Shown: positions 36,436-48,400 of the stretch, in pieces
Position numbering within the stretch: the stretch's first letter is position 1
Layout of the letters: each line of letters begins with the position of its first letter
Assembly: GCA_025345505.1 (NCBI GenBank)
Contig: JANVCC010010406.1
Span: 18,491,825 to 18,555,824 of the forward strand
DNA from: Todiramphus chloris collaris
Taxonomy: Eukaryota; Chordata; Aves; Coraciiformes; Alcedinidae
Length of the DNA: 64,000 nucleotides
Reading direction: 5' to 3'
Notes under the pieces: generated by a model
Databases searched by the model: none
What the model was told of the DNA's origin: nothing
What the model saw: the letters and a program-made list of their open reading frames with translations, nothing else
Position numbers and translations under genes: made by a program

Positions 36436-39400
36436 CTAGAAACAAAACAAAGGAACATTAATGACCATATAAAAATGCAAAGAGCAAGACTTATTCCAGA
36501 ACACTTGTACAGGGTAGAGTAAGTGATGCTGAGGTACATGCAGGTAGGTGAGGTCTGGAGAACTGAGTCAGGTAGCGATGCCAGCTGTCCCTCTCCTCTC
36601 TTACGCCGACTTTCGCAAAGGTGAAGCTGGAAAGCTGGCAGTGGTTTAACACCACATTAACGTCTGTGACTGGCAGTTGTTCAGAAGTCTGTGTTCCATT
36701 CAGGCAGTCCTCCCTAATCTGCTGCCAAATATATACAGGAAGCAATATGTATTTTCACCAAATGATAACAGAAACATGTTTGTAAGTGCCAATCACTTCA
36801 GAAGTATCAAGTTACACAACTTCTGTCTTCCAAAAGTTCTGAAGTACATTTTCTGAAAGGTACTTGTCTCGTGTCTAACTATCAAAGGGAGTAAATTGAG
36901 AGTCATCAGCAGGAACTGCAGGGGTGCTGGAACAATGATGCTTTGTTCCTATTTATTTTACTTACTAGTTTCTCGCAAAAAACTGAATGTTGCAAATAAA
37001 AATGTATCAAAAATACTAACTGAAAGGAATGTTATATGGGGAAACACCCCTCTGTAGCTTGCTTGAATTATAACAGGTATGTGGATGCATTTCTCAACGT
37101 GCAAGGAAGTTGCAAGACATGTTACAAAATACAGTTTGTAGCTGTTAGCTAACAATAAGTACAAGTCCACGGAAACTGCTCCAGGGCTTCCCTGACACAA
37201 GATTTTTTGTAAAGTGGGTTTCTTTATTTAGGTAAGTTAAAGCATTGGGAGTGTAAAGTTCAAAGTCAAGGCAAGCATCACACACTTAAAGAGATAAATG
37301 TTTATTAGCAGAATGTTACACTCCCACTAATTCATTCACAGAAGATGTATTTGCAAGGTTTAAAGATACAGTAACAATTATGGAAGTATTAAAAATATAA
37401 ATTGTCTTGCCTCAAAGTTTTTTGAGACACTCTTTATATTCAAGTCTTTTCCAAGCATGTTGCATAACTATCTGAAGTGTGTGCCTTAAATTTCTTTTGA
37501 CCTATGTCCATTGAGGTGTCATGCAGAAACCCAAATGTACTTAATTCTTTTAATCACAAATATAAAGGGCAATCTGACTGAGATTCTGTCTCTGACACTC
37601 CAAGAAAAATTAAAAAAAAAAAAAGTAAGTGGTGTCAGGTTCTCCTGGAACAAGGAAAGGAGCAGACTACGAATAAAAGAAAGGTACCTTCAGAACCAGT
37701 TTACTACCGGTCATTTAACTACTTGGCCAAGTACATTTTATGGTTTCTAAACTGCCTTGCTATTAATGTCAAGTAACTCAGGTGCTGCACTTCGTTAGTA
37801 TTGTATTGTAATTTAGCCAAATAAACTTGAGCAGCATGCTAGGCTGTGTATCTTGTGTTAGGAGCCTGTGCTTGTGCCTTCACTATGTTCTGTAACGTGA
37901 TGCTTGTTCAGACCAAATGAGAATTTGGCATCACTGGTTAAAACCCCCAAATGCCGCTTCTGAATGTGGTGTAATCAGAAGCCAGTAGTTCTGAGACTAT
38001 CTCTTCGCACATAAATTCATTAGCATCCTGAGGTTTTGGGTTTGATATGGGTCTTTTTTTTTTTTTTTTCTGGTTTTGTTGTGTTTAAATTTAACTTACT
38101 GTAAGTAACTTGTCAATATTCCACTCATTTTAGTTTTAACTTGGCAGACAGCCAACAGAACGCCACGTAACTGCAGTTCATCCTGGTCTTTGTGAAGACA
38201 GTGATGAAGGGCCAGCGTGCTTCAATACATACTGCCTGACAAAACCCTGAGCACAAGGTTCATCTCAATGATAACTGTAGGCCTTTTCCTCTTTGTTTAC
38301 TAATTCTGTTAAGTATTTCTCACTGCACAAAAATTAGCTACATGATAGAATGCGGTTTAAAGTACCTTAGCTCTTTATTAGAATATGCAATTGCACAAAA
38401 AGCTTGATAAATCCCATCAGCTTCTCTAACCCTTGGTTCAGGTTTTCTTTGCTTCCAACTGAATAGCATCGAGTTGTCCAAAACATAGGAGAAAGGCAAT
38501 ATTTTGCCGAGAGTCACAACATGCTGATTTTCTCCTTACAGGACCACCCTGTAATTTTTTTTAACTTAAGTCTCCACCATAGAAATGAGGAAAGTAACTT
38601 TTGTAGTGTTCATTCTGAACTTTAACAGAAGATTTAGGATGCATACATTTGCATGCTATTATCATTCTCTAAAACTGAGATAAAACTCTGTAAAGAAAAC
38701 TACCTCAATGAGGTTAAGTAACTTAAATGTACTGCTGTTCTATTTTACATCATTTTGCTAGAGCAGAACAGATCACCTTTAATTCAGTAAGGTTATTAAC
38801 TCACTTTTTCTTACTGCCAACTTCACGCCTATCTTTCCTTTCCTCGGTGTTCTCTCCATTGTGTTGTGACTGTTTGGTGTCTTGAGCTTCAGATGCTCCA
38901 TTCAGAACCTTTGAACCTTTAAAATGAATGCGCAGGGAAAGAAGAGAGTACAGAAGGCAGCATAACTGTGCTTTAAAAAGCCACAGATAACTTCTTTACC
39001 TTCATCAACTTGACCACAATAAATGTTTTCCCCTCACCTTGATACCAAGCAGCTGGAACAATGCAAAAAGCAGCTGATACAGCTTCAGCAAATTCCATGC
39101 AATGAGCCTCATCCAGTAATTTTAGTAATGGGAACTCAACAGTGCATATTTCTTACACAATTTTGAGTTCTTCTTGTGCTTGCTAGGCTACAGATAGTAG
39201 GACTAATGCTTACTTATATTCTGAGCAGTAAGAGAGTATACTTCAGCAGCAAATTTTGTTTACCCCTCAAAACCCAGTCAGGTAATTTTGTGGGATTTTT
39301 GATACTGTAATTGCAGAAATTACTGGTTCCTTGGATTTTTGTTTACTCTCAACTCACAAATATGTGTACAATCAAAATATGTCAAACAGTGCATGTATAA

Positions 39401-42400
39401 ATAAAGTGTGCAGTTACAGCATAAAATTGCTGACCCAGGAAACAAAGCACTATGTAGAAGCATTATTTACTGAAGTCAAAGCAGCAATATTTAACCCTTT
39501 CAAAATTTCTGTGATGAAGATGTGTTTTGCTCATAGTACAAGCCAAGGAATTTTGAATGAATTGTTGAGGAATGTGACTTCAAGTCAGAACTGACAGTCC
39601 ATTTTATTTGAAACTACAGGTCTACAAAAAACCTCCTGTTTAATTACTGTGCTGCAGCAATGAAAAAAATATAAAGACATTACCTGTCTGAATACCTGCA
39701 GGCTAGAAGATGCTAAAAACCAAACAAGATCGTGTTAAGATGACATTCTAGTAGTTGATCTATTTAGACTTGCTCAGAGTCTGCTCCAAACTTGAACACC
39801 ATGGGAGGAATTCAATGAAACAGTGACTGCTATAATCCCTTTTTACAGCGCAGTCTGACGCTGTACTTCAGATGAAGTACAAATGTCTGCAATTGTTGTG
39901 CTTCATAAAAGACAGCAAGAGTTCATCGGTTCAGTTTTTGAAGGGGCAGAAGAAAGAACATAGGGAACAAGAATTTCTTTGTAGCAAATAAAAATGCACT
40001 TCCACGTAGGATCCTCCGACTCCAATAAAACTATTTACTATTCTCTATTTGACTAGGCAACAATGTGGTATTTCAGTGTGTTCTCTAAGTCTAGTGTTAA
40101 TCTTACCTGAGTAGCTTCATTAGTCAGACTACATGCAGGAAGCCTTTCAGGTTAGATTCTCTGTTAAAACGTTAGCTGTGCTGATCACTAGGCTGGGGAA
40201 AGACTCATATAGAACCTCTACTACATAATACATACTGCACTCACCACAGAATGGTTGGATTTTATCATCATCCCTGCTTTCTTAACAGTTACAAATACAG
40301 TGGCATTTCAACTACAGTTATTCTGAATACCTAGCATCCTTGATCACCTCAGTGACAGTAACTTGTTTATTCCAGATCCAGGCGGTGTAACTTTCAACCA
40401 CTTTTATGAAACAGTTTTACTCCAGGATTCAAGTTCAAAGTAAACACAGTTTCTCTCCTGTGCTTGTGGAGGTCAAGGGTCTAAATTTTAATAGATAGGT
40501 AGAACTCCTATATCTTCAAGGATTTATATTCATTTGCAACACCACTGTTGCAAAAGCCATTCCCTTGAGGGAATAAAGGTAAAACAGAAACAGAAAACAT
40601 TATATTCTTGAACTTTAAAGTCAGTTATAGCAATATTATCCTTGACTATATCAGATAAGTAACGGCTTTAATAGTCAGGTAGAATTCCTACTTCAAGGAC
40701 TTTTTTAAGCTAGCTCAGTCTTCTATATGACAAGAAACTTAAAAACACAGTGACGTACCTGTTTGGTCCTTTTCCTTTTCTATTTTTTTGTTTGCTTTCT
40801 TCCACTGTTCTTTGGTTTTGTTGGCTTCCTCATGCTGCTTCTGCTCAGCAAGTGATTTATTTAGTACCTGTGAAAGAACAGAATCGCCTTCCCCAACGAG
40901 AAACATGGTCTTGAACTTGTTGTATAGCATAGTAGATTTCTCCATGATAACTTGGCTAACTTTGAATTTCCGTATCTGAAATCAAATAAAACAAAGAGCT
41001 CCACTTAGGTATTTAAATACCTATATAATTTCATCAGGTGCTAGCTGAAATTCTTAATTTAACCTGAAAAGAGATCAGAGAGTGTAAAAATCTATGAAGT
41101 ACCAGAAAAATCACAGAACAGTTCAGGTTGGAAGGGACCTTGAAAAATCATCTGGTCCAGCCCTTTGGAGGAAAGGGAGGCTGGATGAGGTTATCAAGCA
41201 CTCTGCCCAATTATATGTTGAAAACCTCCAGCCATGGGGACTCCACTAAATCCCTGGGGAGGTTTTTTCAGTGTTCTCAGTATAAAAACCCAACATAACA
41301 TCAGGATGAGACCTCTCCTGCTGCAACTTGTACCTGCTGACCCTTGTCTCCTCCGTGTGACTCCTTGTGAAGAGGGAGCCACCACCTTCTCTGCTGCTGC
41401 CCTTTACATGCTGGAATACTGTGATGAGGTCCCCCCGACACTTGTCTGGGAAGACCTAACCCCTTTAGTCTTTACTTACAAGGGCAGGCTCTCCAGCCCT
41501 TTGGTCAACTTCATGGCCCTCCTTTGGACCCTCTCCACTCTGTCTGCAGTGTTCTTGAACTGGGTGGACTAAAACTGGACACAGTACTCCAGTAGTATGG
41601 AACGCCTGGTATCATTTTACGAAAACACACAAGTTACTTTGATTAATATTGCAGATCTCACCTTCTTTAGAGTCAGAATCATCTCTGTATGTTTCTGAGC
41701 TTGTTGCATTGTGACTTGAAGGGATGCAAGCTCATCAAGAGCCTCAATACACCTGTTCACATCCTGGATACAAACATGAAATTAGTGTGAAGACTTAACT
41801 TACATAATAATAATCCTTAGTCATACTAAATTCATTTCCATGCTCAGTGATACCTTCCTACAATATCCTTGACTGTATATTTCATTTCAGAAAATTACTA
41901 TGCCTTTCAGCTACTTCCATAACAAAAGGCAGATGCTGAGTAACTTACAATTTTTTTAAGTAACTTTATACTTTCAAAAGAAAAACTCGAGCTTTACACC
42001 GCTTTGACAACTCTAGTACTTCTGTGCTTGAAGCAGTTCTCCATTGTCAGCCTTTTCTATACAACTCTCACCAAGTGACTTGCCACTGAGAAGACAGCAA
42101 AGCATTTCAAGTGGACTGCAGGTAATACGCACAACTCTAACTGTGTATATTTTTTTCAGTTAAAAGTTTGATGAATGACATACTGTGCGGAACACCCAGA
42201 AGTAACGATGTGAGCTTCTGATCCATTCCAGTAGCTACTGTATTAAAGTCTTCTTCCTGTAATACTTTGTTCTCAATTTCCTCATCTTCAGCTACTCTTG
42301 ATTATTTTAGTTCCCATTTGGAACTAACAAGATTAATCACCAGCACAGATAGTAATGGTATTTTGCACCTTGTATAAAGCTGTAGGTTCCATTCTCAATG

Positions 42401-45400
42401 GAAATTAGTATTAAAAAAAACAACAAAAAAATACAAACCAAAACATAAACAACAAATGAACATATCAGCACCATACTCAGCAGAATTCTTGTTACCAAGT
42501 TTACTTGATAAATACAGTTACGATATATTAAGCGTCCTTGCTGTGACTCTACAGTGTTTTTCCAGTATTCTAAGATACTGGCTCCCTTGCCCCCCTGAAA
42601 TCAGAGGGTTGGGGGAGGTTTCCCATTTTTGTTTTTCCACTTACTATTTTAGGGGAATTTATTGTCTGGTTCAGAACAGAGTAATTTATTTAAGTCAAAC
42701 CACTAAGCTGTAAAAGCAAAAGCTTTCTGAATTTTACTGAGGTGAACAGTATTTTTGAGACAAAGTATTGGCCAGAGACTTAAATAATTAAAGAACACTT
42801 AAAATTAACTTCTTATTTAACACTGGTGGGTTAGCCTTGGGTCAGCAGCCAGATGCTCACTCAGCCACCCACCTCTCCCTCTTGAACAGTGCAAGGGGAG
42901 AAAATAGGGTGAGAAATCTCATGGACTGACAAAAAGACAGGGCAATTGCCTACCAGTTACTGCTGTGGGCAAAACAGACTATACTTATGGAAGATTAAGT
43001 TATTATCAGTTGAAATATATTTGGGTCATGAGAAGCAAAGACAAACATCAAATCAAAACTCTTCCTTCCCCCTTTCTCTCATGCTCAGCTTCACTCCAGA
43101 CTCACCTCCCCAGCCCACCCCCAAGCAATGCAGTGGGGGTTGATGGTGAGTACATCACAGTTCCTCTCTGCAACTCGTTCCTCCCTCTCATGCTCCCATG
43201 TCCAGCTTGAGCTCTCCCCATAGGCCACAATCCTTCAGGAGAAGTCTCCGTCCAGCATGGGATCTTCAGAGGCCAGTATGAACATCTGCTCTTTCATACC
43301 CTCTTTCCATGTGCTGCAGGGGAATACCTGCTCCAGCAACACAGAGCACTTCCTCCCCTCTAACCTGGGTGTTCCCTCTGCTGTTTCTCACTCTTTACTT
43401 CACTCCCTCTCCTCTCTCTGCCCAGTGTGTTTTGTCCTTTCTTGAACAAGCTTTCACAGAGGCACTACCAACCTGGCTGAGGGGGATCAGCCATGCCCCA
43501 AAGTGGGTCCAATGGAGCTGGCTGAGCTGGTTGTGTCCTGTATGGGGCAGCCCCCTGCCACAACTACCAGCACCTTGTGTCTGACATCACAACACTGAGT
43601 TTCTGAGTTGGAGAAGCTTGCTGCTTCTCATGTTGCTCTACTTCTTCACTGACGCTCAGATTTTCTCATTGTACAAACAGCACTCACAAAATGAGAATAC
43701 TAAACCAAAGGCTGAATCCTTTTCAGCACCATTCATGCCCTGGTACTCTGAAAAGACCACGTAATCCATTCAGTGAAGTCCTCCAACTGATGTCACTCTT
43801 AGACCTCTCTGTGGCCAGTTAACAGCGGCAGCAAGTATCTTCTTGTCTTCAGCTGTACATCAAGGCAGAGATGGAATGAAGCTTTTTACTTGTTTTTTCA
43901 TGGTTGTGTAAATAGAAGTAGACTTTTGAAGATATGCATCCCTTCCGGGACTTCAAATAGGAAAAGAAACTGGTAAAGACTTTTAAGTCTGGTCTCATGA
44001 TTTGAGTTTTCAGTTAAGAGAAAAAAAGAAACCAAAAAAAAAACCCNNNNNNNNNNNNNNNNNNNNNNNNNNNNNNNNNNNNNNNNNNNNNNNNNNNNNN
44101 NNNNNNNNNNNNNNNNNNNNNNNNNNNNNNNNNNNNNNNNNNNNNNGGCAATATTGTTCTGAAGTACCAAAGGCATGGAAATTAAAATAGGCTTAAAAAA
44201 AAAAAAAAAAGAAAGATACAGCTCTGGTCCTTCCCTATGTGTTTTCACTGCCCAACCTTAACAGTGGATGCCCAGGTGTAATTTAGATGAAAACAGGAGA
44301 GTGCTTGATGATGCTCACTGTAAAAAAGCTTTTTCTTGTGTTTAAGCAGTATATCCTGTACTGACATCAGTGTTCAATGCCTTTTCTCCTTCCACTGAAA
44401 AGAGTCTGGGTCTGTTGTCTTTCCATGATCCATTCAGGTATTTGCACACATGGAGAAGATGCCCCCCTCTCAGCCTTCTCCAGGCTGAACACTCCCAGCT
44501 GTCCCAGCCTCCCTTTCTATGACAGATGCTCCAACTCTTTAATCCATCTTTGCGGCCCCTTATTCACCTCCCTACAGTATGTCCACGTCTCTATTGTACT
44601 GGTGAGCCCAAAACAGGATCGAGTGTGTCACCAGTGCCAAGCAGAGGCATCTACATCACCCATCACCATCTACATCACCTCCTTTCATGTTTTGGCAACT
44701 CTTTCTAATGGAGTCCAGGATGCTCTTCAGCCCTTCGCCACACAAGTACATTGCCGGCTCATCAAAAGCTTGGTGTCCACCAACACCCCTAGGTCATTTT
44801 CCAACAGGCTGCCCTCCAGCCACTGAGTCCTCAGACTATGCTGGTGCATGGGGTTATTCCTTCCAAGATACAGAACCTGAACCCTTGTTGAATTTCATAA
44901 AGTTCCTGATGACCCATTTCTCCTGTTGGCCTCTGCAAGTCTTTCTGGATAGAAGCACACCCATTAAATCTTTCAGTTTTGCATCACCTGCAAACTTCCT
45001 AAGGGTGTAGTCTGTCCCATCATCCCAGTCATTAATGGAAGATGTTTTAACAGTATTGATTATAAGTGACTGGCCTCTAGCTGGACTCACTGCCACTGAT
45101 CACGGCCTTCTGTTTGGCTGGTTTTCAGTCCACCTTGCTATCCACATACTTTGCCTGTAAGGCTGTTGCCTTTTGAACTTAATATAAACAATGTCCACCG
45201 CTCTGCCTCATCCACCAAGCCAGTCAACTCACAGAAGACTGTCCATTTGGTCAAGCGTGATTTCCAATTTGTTAATGTATGCTGACAACTCCCAGTAACT
45301 TTCCCATCATTTGTATTACTGGAAAAAAATTTCCAGGAGGATTTGCTCCACCTTCCAAGGGATCAATGCGAGGCTGACTGGCATGCAGTTTCCCAGATCC

Positions 45401-48400
45401 TCCTTCTGGAAGATGACAGTGACATCTGGTATCTTACAGTCCTTGTGAACCTCTCCCTGATAACCATGACTTTTTAAAAACAAAATACAGTGGATGTACA
45501 ATGACATCATCCAGCTCCCTCACCACTCACTGGTTTACTCCGCATCAGGTCTCCAAGTGTTTCCTAATTTGATCTTTGTGCACCAAGCATCTTCCTGTTC
45601 TAGACTTTCCATTGGTCTCAGGGACCTGGGATTTCTGAAAGTAGCTGTATGAGCAAGCTGAAGTCAAGATGACATATTGAGCACCTTGGCTTTCTCCTTG
45701 TCCTTTTTCACTAGACCCCCATCTCCATTCAGCAGTAGGCCCGCATTTTCCCAGGCTTCCTTTTGCTGATGAAGTACCTTGTGAAGCTTTCTTGTCCTCT
45801 CATTTCTCTCCACAGACTTAACTCCAGGTGGGTTCTGGCTAAACACATACCTCCATGCTTCATCAGTGTCTGCATATTCCTCCCAGGTCCTCTGTCTCTG
45901 CTTCCACTACCTGTGTGCCTCCTTTTTGGTTTTGTGGGGTTTTCGTTTGTTGTTGTTGGTTTATTTTGGGGTTTTTTTGCTTGGTTGTTTTTTTTATTTG
46001 GTTGGTTTTTGATTGGGTTTTTGTTTGTTTGTTTCTTTGGTTTTTTTTTTGTCCTGAGTATTGTCAGGAGCTCCTTGTTCATCCATGCAGCCTGCCTGCC
46101 ATGTTTGGTTATATTCCTGCTTGTCAAGATGAATCAATCTTAAGAAGACTGATCTCCTGGTCCCTTCTCATCAGCATGGTCTCTCAAGAGATTCTTCCAA
46201 GCATATTCCATTATAGGCCAAAGCGTGCTCTCCTAAGTCCAGAGTTGTTATCCTTTTTGCCCTTTTTCCTCCACCCAGGATCCTCAACTCCACCACCTAG
46301 TCACTGCAGCCAAGGTTGCCCCACATCTTCATATCCCTGACCAGATCTTCCTTATTCAGAATCCATTCTGACAGGGCATCTTCCCTTGTCAGCTCCTTAA
46401 TCACCCATGTCAGGAAGTTATTACACTGCAGAAGCATCCTGGATTGGTGCATAATCCCCATGTTGTGTCTTCAGCAGATGACAGAATGGTTCGAGCCTCC
46501 AATGTGGACCAGAACCTTTGAGATGGAGGTGTCTCCTGATTGCCTTAAGATTACTTCATTCACTGCTTCTGGCTGATCAGGTGATCCGCAGTACACATCT
46601 TCAGGATGTCACCCATATTAGTCTGACCATTAATCCTGACCCACAAACTCAGCTGGCTTATCATCTGCCCCAGTGCAGAACTCCACACATTCTACCGGTC
46701 TCTCACATGAAGCTACCCTGCATCTTGTCTTTCCCATCAGCCATCATCCCTAAGAGCCTACATACATACATGGCAAGTCTCTGGTGCCATGAACCATCCC
46801 AACAAATCTCTTACGATGCCAATGAAACAACAGCTCTGCAACTGCAGACAGAGGTGCAGTTCCTCTGGCTTGTTACCACGCTATATGCATTAGTGTACAG
46901 ACACTTCAGAGAGGCACGCAGCTGTGCTGGCTTTCCACAGAGGCTGTGAGAGCTTTCTTCATAGTGCTGTGCTGCCAGCACTTTCTCATTTCTGTGCATA
47001 TTCTTGCAGTGATGCCACTTCAGTCCTGTTGTGTTGAGCAATTCTGTTAATTACAAGGCCAGTTCCACTTACATCACCCTGCATCATTTGATTGACATCC
47101 TGCCCCACCACTTTCTCATCTGCTAAAAGTTTAAAAGGAGCCTGCCACTACTACACTCCCTGGGTCCTTCTGGTGTTCTGCATGGCTCAAGCTGAGCTGT
47201 CGAAGGTGCTTCATCAGACAGAATTCTGTCTGAATTCTGTTTCCAGTAAATAATTTATTATGAAGTATTTTCAAACAAACCCAATTTTACTTGCTGTCCA
47301 TAGTAATCTCACTTAAGCAGCAGTTATCTTCCAAACTGAAAAAACACCATTAAAACCAAACATGCAAGCCACATAGTTCCCACTGGAATTATACACACAA
47401 ATTGGTTAAAAAACGAAATAAAACACAAACTTACAAGGTTATCAATTTTCAGGGAGTTCTTAATTTCTGCATGTATCCTTTGAAGCCTAGAATCCATTGA
47501 TGTTTCTGAAGATTAAAAATTATATGCATGAATATTTGATAATCACATCAGGTTTATTTTTGTAGAAACCTTTCTACGAGTCTCAACTTCACATGGAATG
47601 CAGGAAAATAAGGGCTGGCACTCTGCATCAGATAATGACGCATGGGTACATAAATACACCACAAGGCTTCCTATCAGAAATAAAGTATACAACTTTAAGT
47701 TGGGCACTATTGGCAACCTACATATTTTTCTCCTTAGGAGTTACAAACTTCAAATAATTTTCTATTTCAGTATACAACTGTGACCCTCTAATTGTGGGCC
47801 AGGTTAAAAGGCAATTTCAGTAAATACTTAAGAGTTACAAAGCTGAAAAACCTTTAATTACAGGACACCTGTGTATTGATGGTTTTCAGCAATTTGGACA
47901 TGATTTGAGTTACAGTCCAAATCCACCTAAATAAAATGCTCCCAGTACACATGCCCAGCAGGTGTGCAAGATAAATGAACATGTTCATTGCTAGTTCACA
48001 TGCCGAATGTCTGTTTCATACAGAAGTGGTATGTATTCTGAACAGTACAACAAGCAAACAAGTTTCCTTTGAGTCCAATACGCCTGGGATGGGTTTGGAT
48101 AATTCCCCTCACCCCCCACGTCAACACTGGTTGGCTGGAGTCCATGTCACTGGATCTGTACTATACTACAAGCCACAGACAGTGGTTTGGATTGCTCTTA
48201 AAGACAGGAATGCTAAAACGAGAATGGCTTATCCATACGAAGGTCAGTTTGTAAGTGTGGGTAAGTAGACAGGAACACAATAATCTGAACCCAAGCCTCC
48301 TGCTGAGGAAGAACAAGGCTTTTGCTTAGCAAGCCTCCTGCTTAGTAAAAGGTAGAATCTAAATACTACAAAGAAGTCCCTCAGGTCATTGTGTTATGAG

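Larger units (their letters stand above)
36436..41661 (-). other. PSIP1 last three introns
   Basis: Introns 38804-36436, 40758-38917 and 41661-40976. They are AT-rich with short poly-A/T runs (37612-37624, 38053-38070) and one CR1 at 41109-41615. Nothing else was recognised. Confidence 0.65.
41764..47434 (-). other. PSIP1 intron between IBD exons 1 and 2, retroelement-rich
   Basis: 5.7 kb. From right to left it holds an old CR1 with long ORF2 remnants, a second 100-N gap, and an ERV LTR, all in the same sense as PSIP1. 41764-42410 is unassigned AT-rich sequence and 42412-42456 is an A/C-rich simple repeat. Confidence 0.8.

Noticed and set aside
45729-46127. A K/N/P-rich minus-strand open frame of 132 codons that looks like a low-complexity protein
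   Set aside because: Its flanks are recognisable CR1 ORF2 and the middle is a microsatellite. It is a fossil LINE, not a gene.
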